From contig JAFPUH010000019.1 of the NCBI GenBank assembly GCA_017395505.1, positions 1-63,987 on the forward strand: a stretch of DNA of 63,987 bases, given 5' to 3'. The stretch comes from Kiritimatiellia bacterium. Lineage in GTDB: Bacteria > Verrucomicrobiota > Kiritimatiellia > RFP12 > UBA1067. The notes below the pieces were generated by a model. It made no database searches. It was not told the origin of the DNA and saw only the letters and a list, made by a program, of their open reading frames with translations. The position numbers and the translations under genes are program-made. This document shows, one piece after another, positions 54,011-62,261 of this stretch (position 1 is the stretch's first letter; the number at the start of each line of letters is the position of its first letter).

Positions 54011-56392
54011 TTACGCAACCTCCTTGCGAGCGGGACGAACTATGAACCAGATTGCGACCAGGTCCGCAAGAATCGCGACTGCCGACCAGAACCCAAACGA
54101 GCCGCCTGCAATCAGCATGCCGATCTGATAGACCGAGAGCGACAGCAGGTAGCCGACCATAAGCTGGAAGCCCAGAGCAAGCCATCCCCACGCCCTTGAG
54201 CCCATTTCGCGGAAGGTCACGGCGATTGCGACCATGCAGGGCGGAATGAACAGGTTGAACATCATGAACGAGAGCGCGGCGAGCTTCGGGAAATCGCTCA
54301 TCGACCCGAAGAGAGCCGTCACATTCGAGGCTGTCGTAGCGCCGTCGAATCCGGCGGAGACGAGCCCAAGCGTCGCAGTCGCCTGTTCCTTGGCGATTTC
54401 GGCAGAAACTGTCGCCGCCGCGCCCTGCCAGGATCCGAAGCCGAGCGGCGCGAAGAGCCAGGCGATCCAGCCTCCGACGGTCGCAAGGATGGACTGGTCG
54501 ATCTGCTCGTCAGAAAGCAGGTTGAAGCCGAAGTCGAAGTGCATTATGAACCAAAGGAACACGCACGCCGGAAAGATTATCATGCCGGCCTTGAGCATAT
54601 ATGCCTTTACGCGGTTCCAGGTGTGGTGCCAGATGCCGCCTAAAGTCGGCATGTGATAGGCGGGCAGCTCCATGACGAATGGCGCGGGCTCGCCGGCGAA
54701 TGCGCGGGACTTCTTGAGCGCAATGCCGCCCAAGACGATTATGGCGATGCCGACGACGTCCATAAGGGGCGCCACATACCACATTTCACGGAAGAATACG
54801 GCGGAGAACATCGCAATGATCACGGTTTTCGCACCGCACGGAATGAATGTCGCAAGTATGATCGTCATGCGCTGGTCGCGCTTGTTCTCGATCGTCCGGG
54901 CGGCCATTACGGCAGGCACGCCGCAACCCTTGCCGACAATCATCGGTATGAAGCTCTTGCCGCTCAATCCAAACTTGCGGAAGAGACGGTCCATGATGAA
55001 CGCAACGCGCGCCATGTAGCCGCAATCCTCCAGGAAGCCAAGGAAGAGGAAGACTATGAAGATGACCGGCACAAAGCCGAGCACCGTCGCGACGCCACCC
55101 CACGCACCGTCGTTCACAAGGCTTGCGACAGTATCGCTGACGCCCAGCTTTTCGAGCGCCGCGCCCAGCATGGACCCGATGCCCGGCACCCAAACGCCGT
55201 ATTTCGCGGGATCCGGCTCTTCGATCTCCTTGGCCGCATTGTAGACGGCCTCGTCAATCTGCCACTCGTCGGCAATCTCGCCGGTTTCCTCGTCCTCGAT
55301 AGATGCGGATGTCTCGCCGGCCTCCCATGCGGCTATCGTGGCCTCGGCCTTCGCGAAGTCTTCGCTGGCGGTTGCGTAGTCCTTGCCGTCGACCTCGTGG
55401 GTCGTGAACGGCAGATGCCATCCATCGGAGAGGAATTCGTCGTTGGCCCAGTCGGTCAGCAGAGTTCCGGGACCGTTCTCGGCCACTGCGAGCCACCACA
55501 TGACGCAAAGCGAAACGAGAAAGATCGGCAGAGCAAGAATGCGGTTCGTGACAATCTTGTCGATCCGGTCAGAGACAGTCAGCTTGTTCTTGCGCTTCTC
55601 GCTTCTCGTGAGGGATCTGTCCATCAGATTCTTGATGAACTCGTAGCGCTGGTTGGTGATTATCGACTCCGCATCGTCGTCAAGCTCCCTCTCGCAGTCG
55701 CGGATGTGCTCTTCGATATGCTTCATCTCGCCGACGCCAATCTTGAGATCTTTGATGATCTCGCGGTCGCGCTCGAATATCTTTATCGCATACCAGCGAA
55801 TTGCGGACTTCGGCACCTGTCCCTGTATGGACTCCTCGATGTGGGCGATGGCGTGTTCGACGGATCCGCTGAACACGTGCGCCACCTCGCCCTTGCGGCC
55901 GGCCTTGGCCATTTCGACCACCTTCTCCGCCACCGCAACATCGCCATCCTTCTTGAGGGCCGAAATACCCATCACCTCGCAGCCGAGAGCCTTGGCGATC
56001 TTCGCGAAGTCGATGGTGTCGCCGTTCTTCTTGACGACATCCATCATGTTGACCGCCATGACCATCGGCAGGCCAAGCTCCGCGAGCTGCGTTGAAAGAT
56101 ACAGGTTGCGCTCGATGTTGGTGCCGTCCACGATGTTCAGTATGGCGTCGGGCTTCTCCTCGACGAGGAATTTGCGCGAAACCTTCTCCTCCAGCGAATA
56201 GGGCGAGAGCGAGTAGATTCCGGGCAGGTCCTGGATTACGACATCCTTGTGTCCGGCAAGGATGCCGTCCTTCTTCTCGACCGTAACGCCCGGCCAGTTG
56301 CCGACGTACTGGTTGGACCCCGTAAGCGCATTGAATAGCGTCGTCTTGCCCGAGTTCGGGTTGCCGGCGAGCGCGATCTTAAGATTAGCCAT
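54011..56392 (-). CDS. feoB: ferrous iron transport protein B
   Basis: A 793-residue iron(II) transporter with an N-terminal GTPase domain (GNPNSGKT at 10-17, DLPGIYSLSPYSLEEK as G2/G3), a helical coupling domain and a membrane core with two Gate motifs (GYMARVAFIMDRLFRK). A roughly 80-residue acidic loop lies between the first membrane segment and the next (about residues 320-400: DYATASEDFAKAEATIAAWE), larger than in typical FeoB. The ATG at 56392 matches the family start. Confidence 0.95.
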   Translation of the reverse strand: MANLKIALAGNPNSGKTTLFNALTGSNQYVGNWPGVTVEKKDGILAGHKDVVIQDLPGIYSLSPYSLEEKVSRKFLVEEKPDAILNIVDGTNIERNLYLSTQLAELGLPMVMAVNMMDVVKKNGDTIDFAKIAKALGCEVMGISALKKDGDVAVAEKVVEMAKAGRKGEVAHVFSGSVEHAIAHIEESIQGQVPKSAIRWYAIKIFERDREIIKDLKIGVGEMKHIEEHIRDCERELDDDAESIITNQRYEFIKNLMDRSLTRSEKRKNKLTVSDRIDKIVTNRILALPIFLVSLCVMWWLAVAENGPGTLLTDWANDEFLSDGWHLPFTTHEVDGKDYATASEDFAKAEATIAAWEAGETSASIEDEETGEIADEWQIDEAVYNAAKEIEEPDPAKYGVWVPGIGSMLGAALEKLGVSDTVASLVNDGAWGGVATVLGFVPVIFIVFLFLGFLEDCGYMARVAFIMDRLFRKFGLSGKSFIPMIVGKGCGVPAVMAARTIENKRDQRMTIILATFIPCGAKTVIIAMFSAVFFREMWYVAPLMDVVGIAIIVLGGIALKKSRAFAGEPAPFVMELPAYHMPTLGGIWHHTWNRVKAYMLKAGMIIFPACVFLWFIMHFDFGFNLLSDEQIDQSILATVGGWIAWLFAPLGFGSWQGAAATVSAEIAKEQATATLGLVSAGFDGATTASNVTALFGSMSDFPKLAALSFMMFNLFIPPCMVAIAVTFREMGSRAWGWLALGFQLMVGYLLSLSVYQIGMLIAGGSFGFWSAVAILADLVAIWFIVRPARKEVA

Positions 56393-56417
56393 GTCTAATA
56401 CTCCCTTCAAAAAAATG

Positions 56418-56639
56418 TCAGGCGACCTCGATTGTCGCCGCTTCGCTCTTGCGGATCGACAGCTCGTAGCCGCGGACCGTCAGTTCTATAGGATCGCCAA
56501 GCGGCGCAACCTTGCGAACCGTGACCCCGGTGCCTTTGGTGAGGCCCATATCCATCATGCGGCGCTTGACAGCGCCTTCTCCGTTGAGGCGGACGATTTT
56601 GCCCGTCTCCCCGACCTTCAGTTCGTTCAGTGTCTTCAT
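56418..56639 (-). CDS. feoA: FeoA-domain protein (second)
   Basis: A 73-residue SH3-like protein (MKTLNELKVGETGKIVRLNG, MMDMGLTKGTGVTVRKVAPLG). It is thought to interact with FeoB and tune transport. It is located between the other FeoA gene and feoB. Confidence 0.92.
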   Translation of the reverse strand: MKTLNELKVGETGKIVRLNGEGAVKRRMMDMGLTKGTGVTVRKVAPLGDPIELTVRGYELSIRKSEAATIEVA

Positions 56640-56662
56640 ATCGTGTTGTCCTCTCGAAATCG

Positions 56663-56881
56663 TTATGCGGCTTTGACAATTATGCGCCTCGCGAGATCGT
56701 CATTGACTGCGATGCGGCTATCCTGCAGACCGAGAATCATGCTGCCGTTCGCAACCTGCACGACACTTATGACAACGCCAGGCACGAAACCCAAAGACCC
56801 CAGGTGCTTGCGCACCGTGTCGGTTCCTGTTATGGCCGTCACTCTCGCCTTCTCTCCTACTTTCAGCATCGCCAGTGGCAT
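56663..56881 (-). CDS. feoA: FeoA-domain protein (first)
   Basis: A 72-residue SH3-like protein (MPLAMLKVGEKARVTAITG, LGSLGFVPGVVISVVQVANG). It is the first gene of the operon; the two FeoA copies differ in most positions, so they are likely specialised rather than a recent duplication. No clear Fur box is visible near the promoter. Confidence 0.9.
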   Translation of the reverse strand: MPLAMLKVGEKARVTAITGTDTVRKHLGSLGFVPGVVISVVQVANGSMILGLQDSRIAVNDDLARRIIVKAA

Positions 56882-56926
56882 ATCTCTCCTTAGTTACAAA
56901 TGCTAGTCTCGGCTAACATGGCGCAT

Positions 56927-56956
56927 AGTATAGCACATCTTCGCCGAAGTTAGCAA
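56927..56956 (-). promoter_or_regulatory. promoter of the feo operon
   Basis: Minus strand: TTGCTA (56951-56956), 18 bp, TATACT (56927-56932) with TGTGC before it. The leader to the first feoA is about 40 nt. Confidence 0.75.
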
Positions 56957-57002
56957 GGGGAAATTTTACAAATCTAACTTATCTTCACGAAAGCAACAAA
57001 AA

Positions 57003-57020
57003 GGGCGGCCAAAGCCGCCC
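57003..57020 (-). terminator. terminator of the secreted-protein gene at 57047
   Basis: A 7-bp GC stem (GGGCGGC against GCCGCCC) with CAAA loop and TTTTTGTTGC following on the minus strand, 27 bp past the stop. Confidence 0.75.
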
Positions 57021-57046
57021 CTTATCTTCCGCATCTATGCGATTGT

Positions 57047-58072
57047 TTACTTCGTAATCTTGATCTTGATCTTGTAGTACTTGACGCCGCTAGGTGCTGT
57101 TACTGTAGCCGTTTCGCCGGCAGCTACATTGTTCGCAGTCTCACCGGCTATAGCTTGCTCATTGGAACCATCGCTATTGCACTCTACCACATCAAAGGTT
57201 ACTGTGGCACCAGTTGCGCCATACTTAGCTGTGTCAACATTGCCGATTGTAAAGCCAAGGGCATCGCCAGATGTCTGAACCGGAGCCGTGTAGGGCTTTG
57301 TGGACGGACTTTCGAGCCCAAGAACAATGCTCTCCCATACGGTAAGGCCGTTAGATCCCTTAGTATTGAGAGTCTCCGAAGTGATCTCAGATATTTGCAT
57401 AGCTTCCTTAACGGCATCAACATTCGCCGCAGGGACAACTACTTCAAATTCCTCGTAGCCAATCGCGGCGAAATCACCAAAGCTACCATACCCGGCAAGA
57501 CCAACATAGGTTAGTGTAGGAAGCGCAGACTCGCTTGTGGTTACTGTTTGAGATTCATTGCCAACAATATACTTGATCTTCAACTGCGAACTCTCAACAA
57601 AGAACTCAATGGCAACATTGTACGAAGTGCCCTCTGCAGGCGCGGTCGTTATTCCCGACGAAAGATCTACCCACGAATCTCCATCCCAGCCATACCACTT
57701 ATTATTCGGGCTACCAGCTACGGCAACGAGTGCAGCCTTGGGTAAAGTCTCTCCAAAGACAGTGTTATCCGGGACGCTCGCATTGAGCGTCACCGTCATA
57801 TTGCCCTTTACGCGATACCTTGTGGCGCCAGAGAAAGTTCCTGCATACTTGAGAGGATCTGAAGCCGCAGTATCCACATCGATTGTAGATCCTGTACGGC
57901 TTGCCGTTCCACTCGTCGGAGAAGTCCAAGGGGTTCCAGAGATTGTAGCGCTAGACGCTGTAACGCTGAACAGCAAGTTAGTGGATTCAACAGTGGTGGT
58001 CGTGCCATCCGCCCCCGCCGTTGCGACGAGGAGACCTGTCATCGCAAGTGAAAAAAGAAATTTGTTGCTCAT
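57047..58072 (-). CDS. secreted protein of unknown function
   Basis: A 341-residue exported protein (signal MSNKFLFSLAMTGLLVATAG). The mature part is Thr/Ser/Ala-rich and beta-rich, with DNTVFGETLPKAALVAVAGS, a sandwich-like run to the end and a basic C-terminus (YYKIKIKITK). The overall plan is like the secreted proteins at 28297-29863. The ATG at 58072 follows an AAGGGT ribosome site; the longer frame is not needed. No known domain is recognised; a surface or extracellular role is likely. Confidence 0.6.
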   Translation of the reverse strand: MSNKFLFSLAMTGLLVATAGADGTTTTVESTNLLFSVTASSATISGTPWTSPTSGTASRTGSTIDVDTAASDPLKYAGTFSGATRYRVKGNMTVTLNASVPDNTVFGETLPKAALVAVAGSPNNKWYGWDGDSWVDLSSGITTAPAEGTSYNVAIEFFVESSQLKIKYIVGNESQTVTTSESALPTLTYVGLAGYGSFGDFAAIGYEEFEVVVPAANVDAVKEAMQISEITSETLNTKGSNGLTVWESIVLGLESPSTKPYTAPVQTSGDALGFTIGNVDTAKYGATGATVTFDVVECNSDGSNEQAIAGETANNVAAGETATVTAPSGVKYYKIKIKITK

Positions 58073-58104
58073 TGCTATTACCCTTTCCCTAGTCTTTGCA
58101 ATAA

Positions 58105-58133
58105 ATTGTATCATATCCCGCCAGAATTAGCAA
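58105..58133 (-). promoter_or_regulatory. promoter of the secreted-protein gene at 57047
   Basis: Minus strand: TTGCTA (58128-58133), 17 bp, TACAAT (58105-58110) with TATGA before the -10. Confidence 0.75.
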
Positions 58134-58172
58134 GGGGGTTTTTTCAACTGGAAACCCAAGGGGCTATGGCAA

Positions 58173-59537
58173 TCACCCCTTGCGCAGCAGGACTGGTTTG
58201 AACGGATCGTCGAATTCGCGGCAGAGGGCGTTGAACCAGTAGGCGCCCGACTTGTCCTGCGAGATTCGCGCAATCGTCTGCACATAGCGCTGGAGCGAAC
58301 TCGCTCCCGCGCCTGCGAAACACAGCTTTTCGTTGGCGCCCGACTTCGGCGTGTGGTGAAGTATCACCGTCGCCGCGTCGAACTCGGCCAAGGTCCGCCT
58401 CACCTTCAGGAAGTAGGCCGAGACGAGGGCGTTGCTCGATTCGTCCTCGACCCCGTCGCCCGCGATGAGAAGCCCCCAGCAGTCGATGACGAGCACATCC
58501 ACCTTGCCGATCTCGCGCATCGCGGACGCGATATAGTCGATCGTCGGCGAATAGCGGCAGTCGAGGTAGTGCAGGTTGGCGAGCATTGAGGTGTCGCCCA
58601 ACTTGGAGAGCCGGTGCCAGAAGAGGGCGGGTCCGTTCTCGAAGTCTGCGTAAAGGCAGGTGAGCCCTTCCGCCGCCTTCTTCGCGCAAATCTTCAGCGC
58701 GAGGGTGGTCTTGCCCGCCTTCGGGTCGCCCGAGACCAGCGCAAAACTTCCCCGTCGGCAGAAGTTCAATACCGGCTCCGCGAGCGGCGGACTCTCCTTC
58801 GCGAGATCCGCCGCGCTCACGATCTGCGGCGCAGGGGCGTTTGGCGGCTCCTGCATGGTCGTCGAGAACATCTTCAAGGTCGAGCCGTCGGCGCTTATCG
58901 CCGCCGTCTTGGAGCCGTTCGTGAGAGAGAACCATCCGTTCGAGGCGCGCGAGCCGACCTGCCAGCCGGCGGACTTGAGGGTCGCCAAAAGGCTGGAGCC
59001 GCCAGCTGCTCTAGTAGTTCTAGAACCACTAGCGCCGCTAGAACCGCTAGAAAACTCCGGCAGCTCCCCCGCCCAATCTATCAGGCAGCGCGGGTCGCAG
59101 AGCCTGACGAAACTGCCCCACGTGAGGTAGTCGATCTTCGCCTCGTGGTCGTGCTCGATCCTGGCGTTCTCGTCGCAGCGGTAGAACTCGTGCCATCCCT
59201 TGGCGCTCTCCTCCCAAACCACATTGGATATTGGCTGTTGGCTATTGGATACTTCCACATTTTCACATTTGCATGGCATTCCCTCCTTCGTATCGTGGTC
59301 GATGCAGAGCTGTCCCTTGTGGAGGACGACCCCGCCGCGCCTCGGCCTGGGGCCGAACCACCCGACGAGCTCGGCGTCTGTCGGCAGCCGCTCCGAGAAG
59401 TCGCGCCAGCTCTTCGCCGTCGCGAAATGCGCCTTGGGGCGCTTCTCCTCGTTCGTCTCCGTCGGCACAACGCTCCACCCCCGCGCCACCAGCGCGCGGG
59501 CGGTATCAAGGTCGATAAACACATTTGTATCTGACAT
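58173..59537 (-). CDS. prim-pol-like/RepA-like ATPase replication protein of a mobile element
   Basis: A 454-residue protein. Residues 1-160 resemble a degraded N-terminal bifunctional primase-polymerase domain (ALVARGWSVVPT, SWRDFSERLPT); the residues normally catalytic are not obvious. Residues about 255-440 form a RecA/RepA-like ATPase with Walker A GDPKAGKT (270-277), DVLVIDCWG and LHHTPKSG. Between them, residues 163-177 are encoded by a 9-bp CTAG repeat (59011-59050). A role in starting replication of the element is likely. Confidence 0.65.
   Translation of the reverse strand: MSDTNVFIDLDTARALVARGWSVVPTETNEEKRPKAHFATAKSWRDFSERLPTDAELVGWFGPRPRRGGVVLHKGQLCIDHDTKEGMPCKCENVEVSNSQQPISNVVWEESAKGWHEFYRCDENARIEHDHEAKIDYLTWGSFVRLCDPRCLIDWAGELPEFSSGSSGASGSRTTRAAGGSSLLATLKSAGWQVGSRASNGWFSLTNGSKTAAISADGSTLKMFSTTMQEPPNAPAPQIVSAADLAKESPPLAEPVLNFCRRGSFALVSGDPKAGKTTLALKICAKKAAEGLTCLYADFENGPALFWHRLSKLGDTSMLANLHYLDCRYSPTIDYIASAMREIGKVDVLVIDCWGLLIAGDGVEDESSNALVSAYFLKVRRTLAEFDAATVILHHTPKSGANEKLCFAGAGASSLQRYVQTIARISQDKSGAYWFNALCREFDDPFKPVLLRKG
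59011..59050. repeat. 9-bp CTAG-periodic repeat inside the prim-pol-like gene
   Basis: CTAG begins at 59011, 59020, 59029, 59038 and 59047, five copies exactly 9 bp apart. It keeps the reading frame (three codons per unit) and encodes a Ser/Gly/Ala/Arg linker. Confidence 0.85.
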
Positions 59538-59554
59538 GGTCTTGTCTCCTGTAA

Positions 59555-59581
59555 TGGGAGCCCCCTTGAAGGGGCTCCCCT
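59555..59581. other. hairpin in the leader of the prim-pol-like gene
   Basis: Near-perfect inverted repeat GGGAGCCCC...GGGGCTCCC within 20-45 bp of the start codon; no T-tract follows on the minus strand, so it is more likely a translation or mRNA-stability element than a terminator. Confidence 0.45.
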
Positions 59582-59592
59582 TGGTTGGGTTG

Positions 59593-59637
59593 CTAGGTTT
59601 ACTAGAGTTGCTAGAGTTTCTAGAAGTTCTAGGGTTG
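59593..59637. repeat. 9-bp CTAG-periodic repeat in a non-coding gap
   Basis: CTAG begins at 59593, 59602, 59611, 59620 and 59629, again exactly 9 bp apart, with unit consensus CTAGAGTTN. It lies between the prim-pol-like gene and the left inverted repeat at 59647. Confidence 0.85.
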
Positions 59638-59646
59638 GGTTTCTAT

Positions 59647-59665
59647 CTATACTACTCGTTTGAGG
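59647..59665. repeat. left copy of a 19-bp inverted repeat
   Basis: CTATACTACTCGTTTGAGG, perfectly inverted at 62262-62280. Similarity continues about 15 bp inward (an A/G-rich stretch), giving terminal-inverted-repeat-like ends around three genes. Confidence 0.8.
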
Positions 59666-59686
59666 GGGCTCGAAAAGAAAAACTTT

Positions 59687-60268
59687 TTACCCGCGGCGAA
59701 TGAATTTTACATAAGCGAGGGCTTCGCGCATTTCCTCGACTAGAATCGGCAGATATCTCGTCTCCGCCAGATACTTGCTGGTGCCAAGCCCGGCGGCGAA
59801 GCCCGCCATCAAGCCACCAGCCCTCTTCCAGGCGCGCCAGATCTGCTTCGCCCTGGGCGAAACCATCATAAGCGCCGCCTTGAAGTCGCTCCTCGAGCCC
59901 CCAGCCATTATTTTCGTGTCGTCGTTCACCAGCCGCATGTCGCGGTAGTCTTCGCGGCGCTGCAGATCGGCGAGCCGGCTTCTGACGGCGCGCTTCACAT
60001 AGGCCTCGACATTGCCGCCCTTTCGCTCGGCATCCATTCCGGCCTTTATCGCGGCGCCTACCGCCTCCTGGAACATGTCCCTCAGCGCCTCGTCGCGGGT
60101 TATCCCGCGAAACCTGCCGAAGCTTCTCACCACCTTTACTATCCATTGCCCCTCAAGCTCCGGCGGCAGCTCGGCCGCTATCGCATTGAGGTTGACGCGT
60201 CCGATCGTGGACTCCTCGGAATACGTTTCGCTGATTCGCCTTGTCGTTACCCTTGTCGTCTTGTTCAT
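59687..60268 (-). CDS. sigma-70-like protein of a mobile element
   Basis: A 193-residue protein. Residues about 60-110 (RDMFQEAVGAAIKAGMDAER, then VEAYVKRAVRSRLADLQRRE) look like sigma region 2, and residues about 130-180 (MMVSPRAKQIWRAWKRAGG, then a helix pair) could be a region-4-like helix-turn-helix. The fit is partial. The ATG follows AAAGGAAA. It stands alone between two terminators upstream and the prim-pol gene downstream, so it may direct element transcription. Confidence 0.45.
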   Translation of the reverse strand: MNKTTRVTTRRISETYSEESTIGRVNLNAIAAELPPELEGQWIVKVVRSFGRFRGITRDEALRDMFQEAVGAAIKAGMDAERKGGNVEAYVKRAVRSRLADLQRREDYRDMRLVNDDTKIMAGGSRSDFKAALMMVSPRAKQIWRAWKRAGGLMAGFAAGLGTSKYLAETRYLPILVEEMREALAYVKFIRRG

Positions 60269-60365
60269 TGCTTGTGTTTCCTTTGTTTTGCCGCCGGGTC
60301 AATTCCCGGTTCGGACAACACAAGCTCGGTCCAGGTGCGATTTTTACAGGTTTCAAAGCCGCAAA

Positions 60366-60391
60366 AAACCCGCAGGAGAATCTGCGGGTTT
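60366..60391 (-). terminator. rho-independent terminator (second of two)
   Basis: A 9-bp stem (AAACCCGCA against TGCGGGTTT), 8-nt loop, TTTTTTGC following on the minus strand. Confidence 0.75.
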
Positions 60392-60408
60392 CAATAAGAC
60401 GGCAAAAA

Positions 60409-60432
60409 GCCGATTCCCTTGCGAGAATCGGC
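60409..60432 (-). terminator. rho-independent terminator (first of two)
   Basis: An 8-bp stem (GCCGATTC against GAATCGGC), 8-nt loop, TTTTTGCC following on the minus strand. It is 42 bp past the 60474 stop; the pair should block read-through fully. Confidence 0.75.
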
Positions 60433-60473
60433 CAATTAACTTTTTCCTAAATTATTTTTGCCCTTGCGGCTTT

Positions 60474-61487
60474 TTACAGGTTTTCGCGGCGTCTTGCGAG
60501 TTCCGCCTGCATTCCGCCGCGCATCCTGTGGAGCGACTCTTCGCTCTTGTAGCGAATCTTTTGCGCGTTCTTTATTCCGTCCTTTACGGCGCGGGTCGAT
60601 CTGAAGCGCTCGATTATGGCGGCGAGGATCGCCTTGTTCTCTGGCGTCGGATGTTCGCGCAAATCTGCGGTATAGACGACCGCCCTGCCGCCGTACATCC
60701 CCTCGGGCGGGGTCGAGCCGCGCCGTCCTTCGGTGCGCGCGAAAGACTCCCAGTTGGAGACCATGCTCTCGTTGCAAACCTCGCCGCCGCAGGCGGCGTT
60801 GAACATGACGGCGACTTCCTGCTGCGTCATGTAGTCCGCAGCGCGGCCTTTCTTGCGCGGCCTTCCGCCCTTGTTCTTCACGGCCTTCGCGACTTCCTTG
60901 CCCAGAGCCTCCTTGACGCTTTCTTCAATCGCGACGATCTTCACCTCGGCAGGCTCCGGCTTCTGCGCATCGTCAGGCAGAACCTTCGCGCATTCGTCGA
61001 CTAGGGTGCTTTTTAACAGGCTTTTCAAGAGCTTGATGTGATCGGAATGCAGGAACTGGAGCTTCGTGGCAAGTCCCCTTCTGTCCTTGCCTTCGTTGCT
61101 CAGTTTCACCAGCGCAAGCATCTCGTTGCGTAACCATCGCCAGAAATCGGAATCGCGGTCGTCCCACTGCTCGCGCACAACCTGATCGTGCGCAGCCGCA
61201 TTTTTCTGCGCAACGGGACCCTTCTTCTCGCCGCTTTTGGCGGACTCTTCGCGCATCCTCCTTATGAATTCCTCGACACCGTGATCGAAGATATCCTGCT
61301 CGATTTCGCCGACCTTCTCGAACGCACTCGATCCCATGGTCGCCAAGGTGGCGTCTATGCTTCTGGCCATCTCCTCCGCCGCGTCGGCTTGATCGCGCAT
61401 TGCAAGCCGCATGTGCGACTCGAATGTCAAGCCGATTGCCCCGAATATCTTCTCGACATCGCCAAGATCCGGCTCTACCACCTTCAT
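60474..61487 (-). CDS. putative DNA-binding protein of a mobile element
   Basis: A 337-residue protein. The N-terminal 200 residues are helical and charged (VKLSNEGKDRRGLATKLQFL). A basic NKGGRPRKKGRAADY stretch (AT-hook-like) leads into MTQQEVAVMFN, which looks like a helix-turn-helix, and a compact C-terminal domain (GMYGGRAVVYTADLREHPTP). The ATG at 61487 overlaps the upstream stop by 4 bp; the longer frame is shadow. Terminase-small-subunit-like or partition-like roles are both possible. Confidence 0.5.
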   Translation of the reverse strand: MKVVEPDLGDVEKIFGAIGLTFESHMRLAMRDQADAAEEMARSIDATLATMGSSAFEKVGEIEQDIFDHGVEEFIRRMREESAKSGEKKGPVAQKNAAAHDQVVREQWDDRDSDFWRWLRNEMLALVKLSNEGKDRRGLATKLQFLHSDHIKLLKSLLKSTLVDECAKVLPDDAQKPEPAEVKIVAIEESVKEALGKEVAKAVKNKGGRPRKKGRAADYMTQQEVAVMFNAACGGEVCNESMVSNWESFARTEGRRGSTPPEGMYGGRAVVYTADLREHPTPENKAILAAIIERFRSTRAVKDGIKNAQKIRYKSEESLHRMRGGMQAELARRRENL

Positions 61488-62227
61488 TTCCCACTCTCCA
61501 ATCCAGCGTGGCGAAGCCTCGCCTTCAATGCGGCGATTTCGCGCCTGAGGCTGGCGTTCTCGGCCTTTAGCGCCGCGATCTCCTCGTTCTGCGTCTGGCG
61601 GCGGCCAAGACGCGCTGCTGTCATGCGCTCGCGGATTCCGCCGTTTTCGGTGAAATCGGACTCCTTGTTCTTGAGATGCGTCGCCATCATCCTGTCGACC
61701 ATGTGGCAAAGCGTGTTCGCGCAGTTCGCAAGCTCCTCGTCGGTCCACTTCTCGAAGAAAGGCTCGTATTCGGCGAGCTTGTTGTGAGCCCTGCAGAACT
61801 TCAGGAGCCCGTCATAGCGCGGATGCTTCGCGTCCCAAAGCTCGAGGCCCCGCGAGCGCAAGTAGTCGACGTAGTCCTCTTTCAGCTCCTTGAGGCTCGC
61901 ACGCGCTACGTTGAGAAGCTTCAGCTCCATCTCGGTCGAAGTGACGCCGTCCGCGAAGCCCTCGACGATGTTCTGCTTGCCGCTGCGCGCGGCCTGAACC
62001 ATCTGATCGACTGTTCGGTCGCCATGCGCCGGCAGGAAGCGCCGGCAAAAGACGTATGTCATCTGATACAAGACAACGGCCTTCTGGTAGAAATAAAGGT
62101 TTTCCCAGTTGGTCTGGGGCCTGAGAATCTTCGGCGGCTGGCCAGACCCGCCAGCTTCTCTGGAATCTCTAGAGCCCCTAGAATTTCTAGCTCCGCCAGT
62201 TGAAAAATCGTCTTTCATCATCATCAA
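61484..62227 (-). CDS. four-helix-bundle suffix-domain protein
   Basis: A 247-residue protein. Residues about 40-150 are a four-helix bundle of the 23S-rRNA-intervening-sequence family (WENLYFYQKAVVLYQMTYVF, then MVQAARSGKQNIVEGFADG and SLKELKEDYVDYL), followed by the suffix region (GGIRERMTAARLGRRQTQNE) and a coiled coil. The N-terminus (STGGARNSRGSRDSREAGGS) is encoded by a 9-bp CTAG repeat. Relatives include diversity-retroelement Avd proteins; no reverse transcriptase is in the window. Function is unknown. Confidence 0.8.
   Translation of the reverse strand: MMMMKDDFSTGGARNSRGSRDSREAGGSGQPPKILRPQTNWENLYFYQKAVVLYQMTYVFCRRFLPAHGDRTVDQMVQAARSGKQNIVEGFADGVTSTEMELKLLNVARASLKELKEDYVDYLRSRGLELWDAKHPRYDGLLKFCRAHNKLAEYEPFFEKWTDEELANCANTLCHMVDRMMATHLKNKESDFTENGGIRERMTAARLGRRQTQNEEIAALKAENASLRREIAALKARLRHAGLESGK
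62160..62195. repeat. 9-bp CTAG-periodic repeat inside the four-helix-bundle gene
   Basis: CTAG begins at 62169, 62178 and 62187, with a degenerate CTGG unit at 62160, all 9 bp apart, matching the repeats at 59011 and 59593. Confidence 0.8.
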
Positions 62228-62230
62228 AAT

Positions 62231-62236
62231 ATTATA
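62231..62236 (-). promoter_or_regulatory. extended -10 for the four-helix-bundle operon
   Basis: Minus strand TTGC plus TATAAT, only 3 bp before the first of four ATG codons; translation may start leaderless or at a later ATG of the run. No -35 box is clear. Confidence 0.4.
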
Positions 62237-62261
62237 GCAAATATTTTTTCTTTTTGGGCCT

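Noticed and set aside
61484-62227. Diversity-generating retroelement (Avd-like four-helix bundle)
   Set aside because: No reverse transcriptase, template repeat or variable-repeat target is present in the window, and the suffix region and coiled coil differ from Avd.
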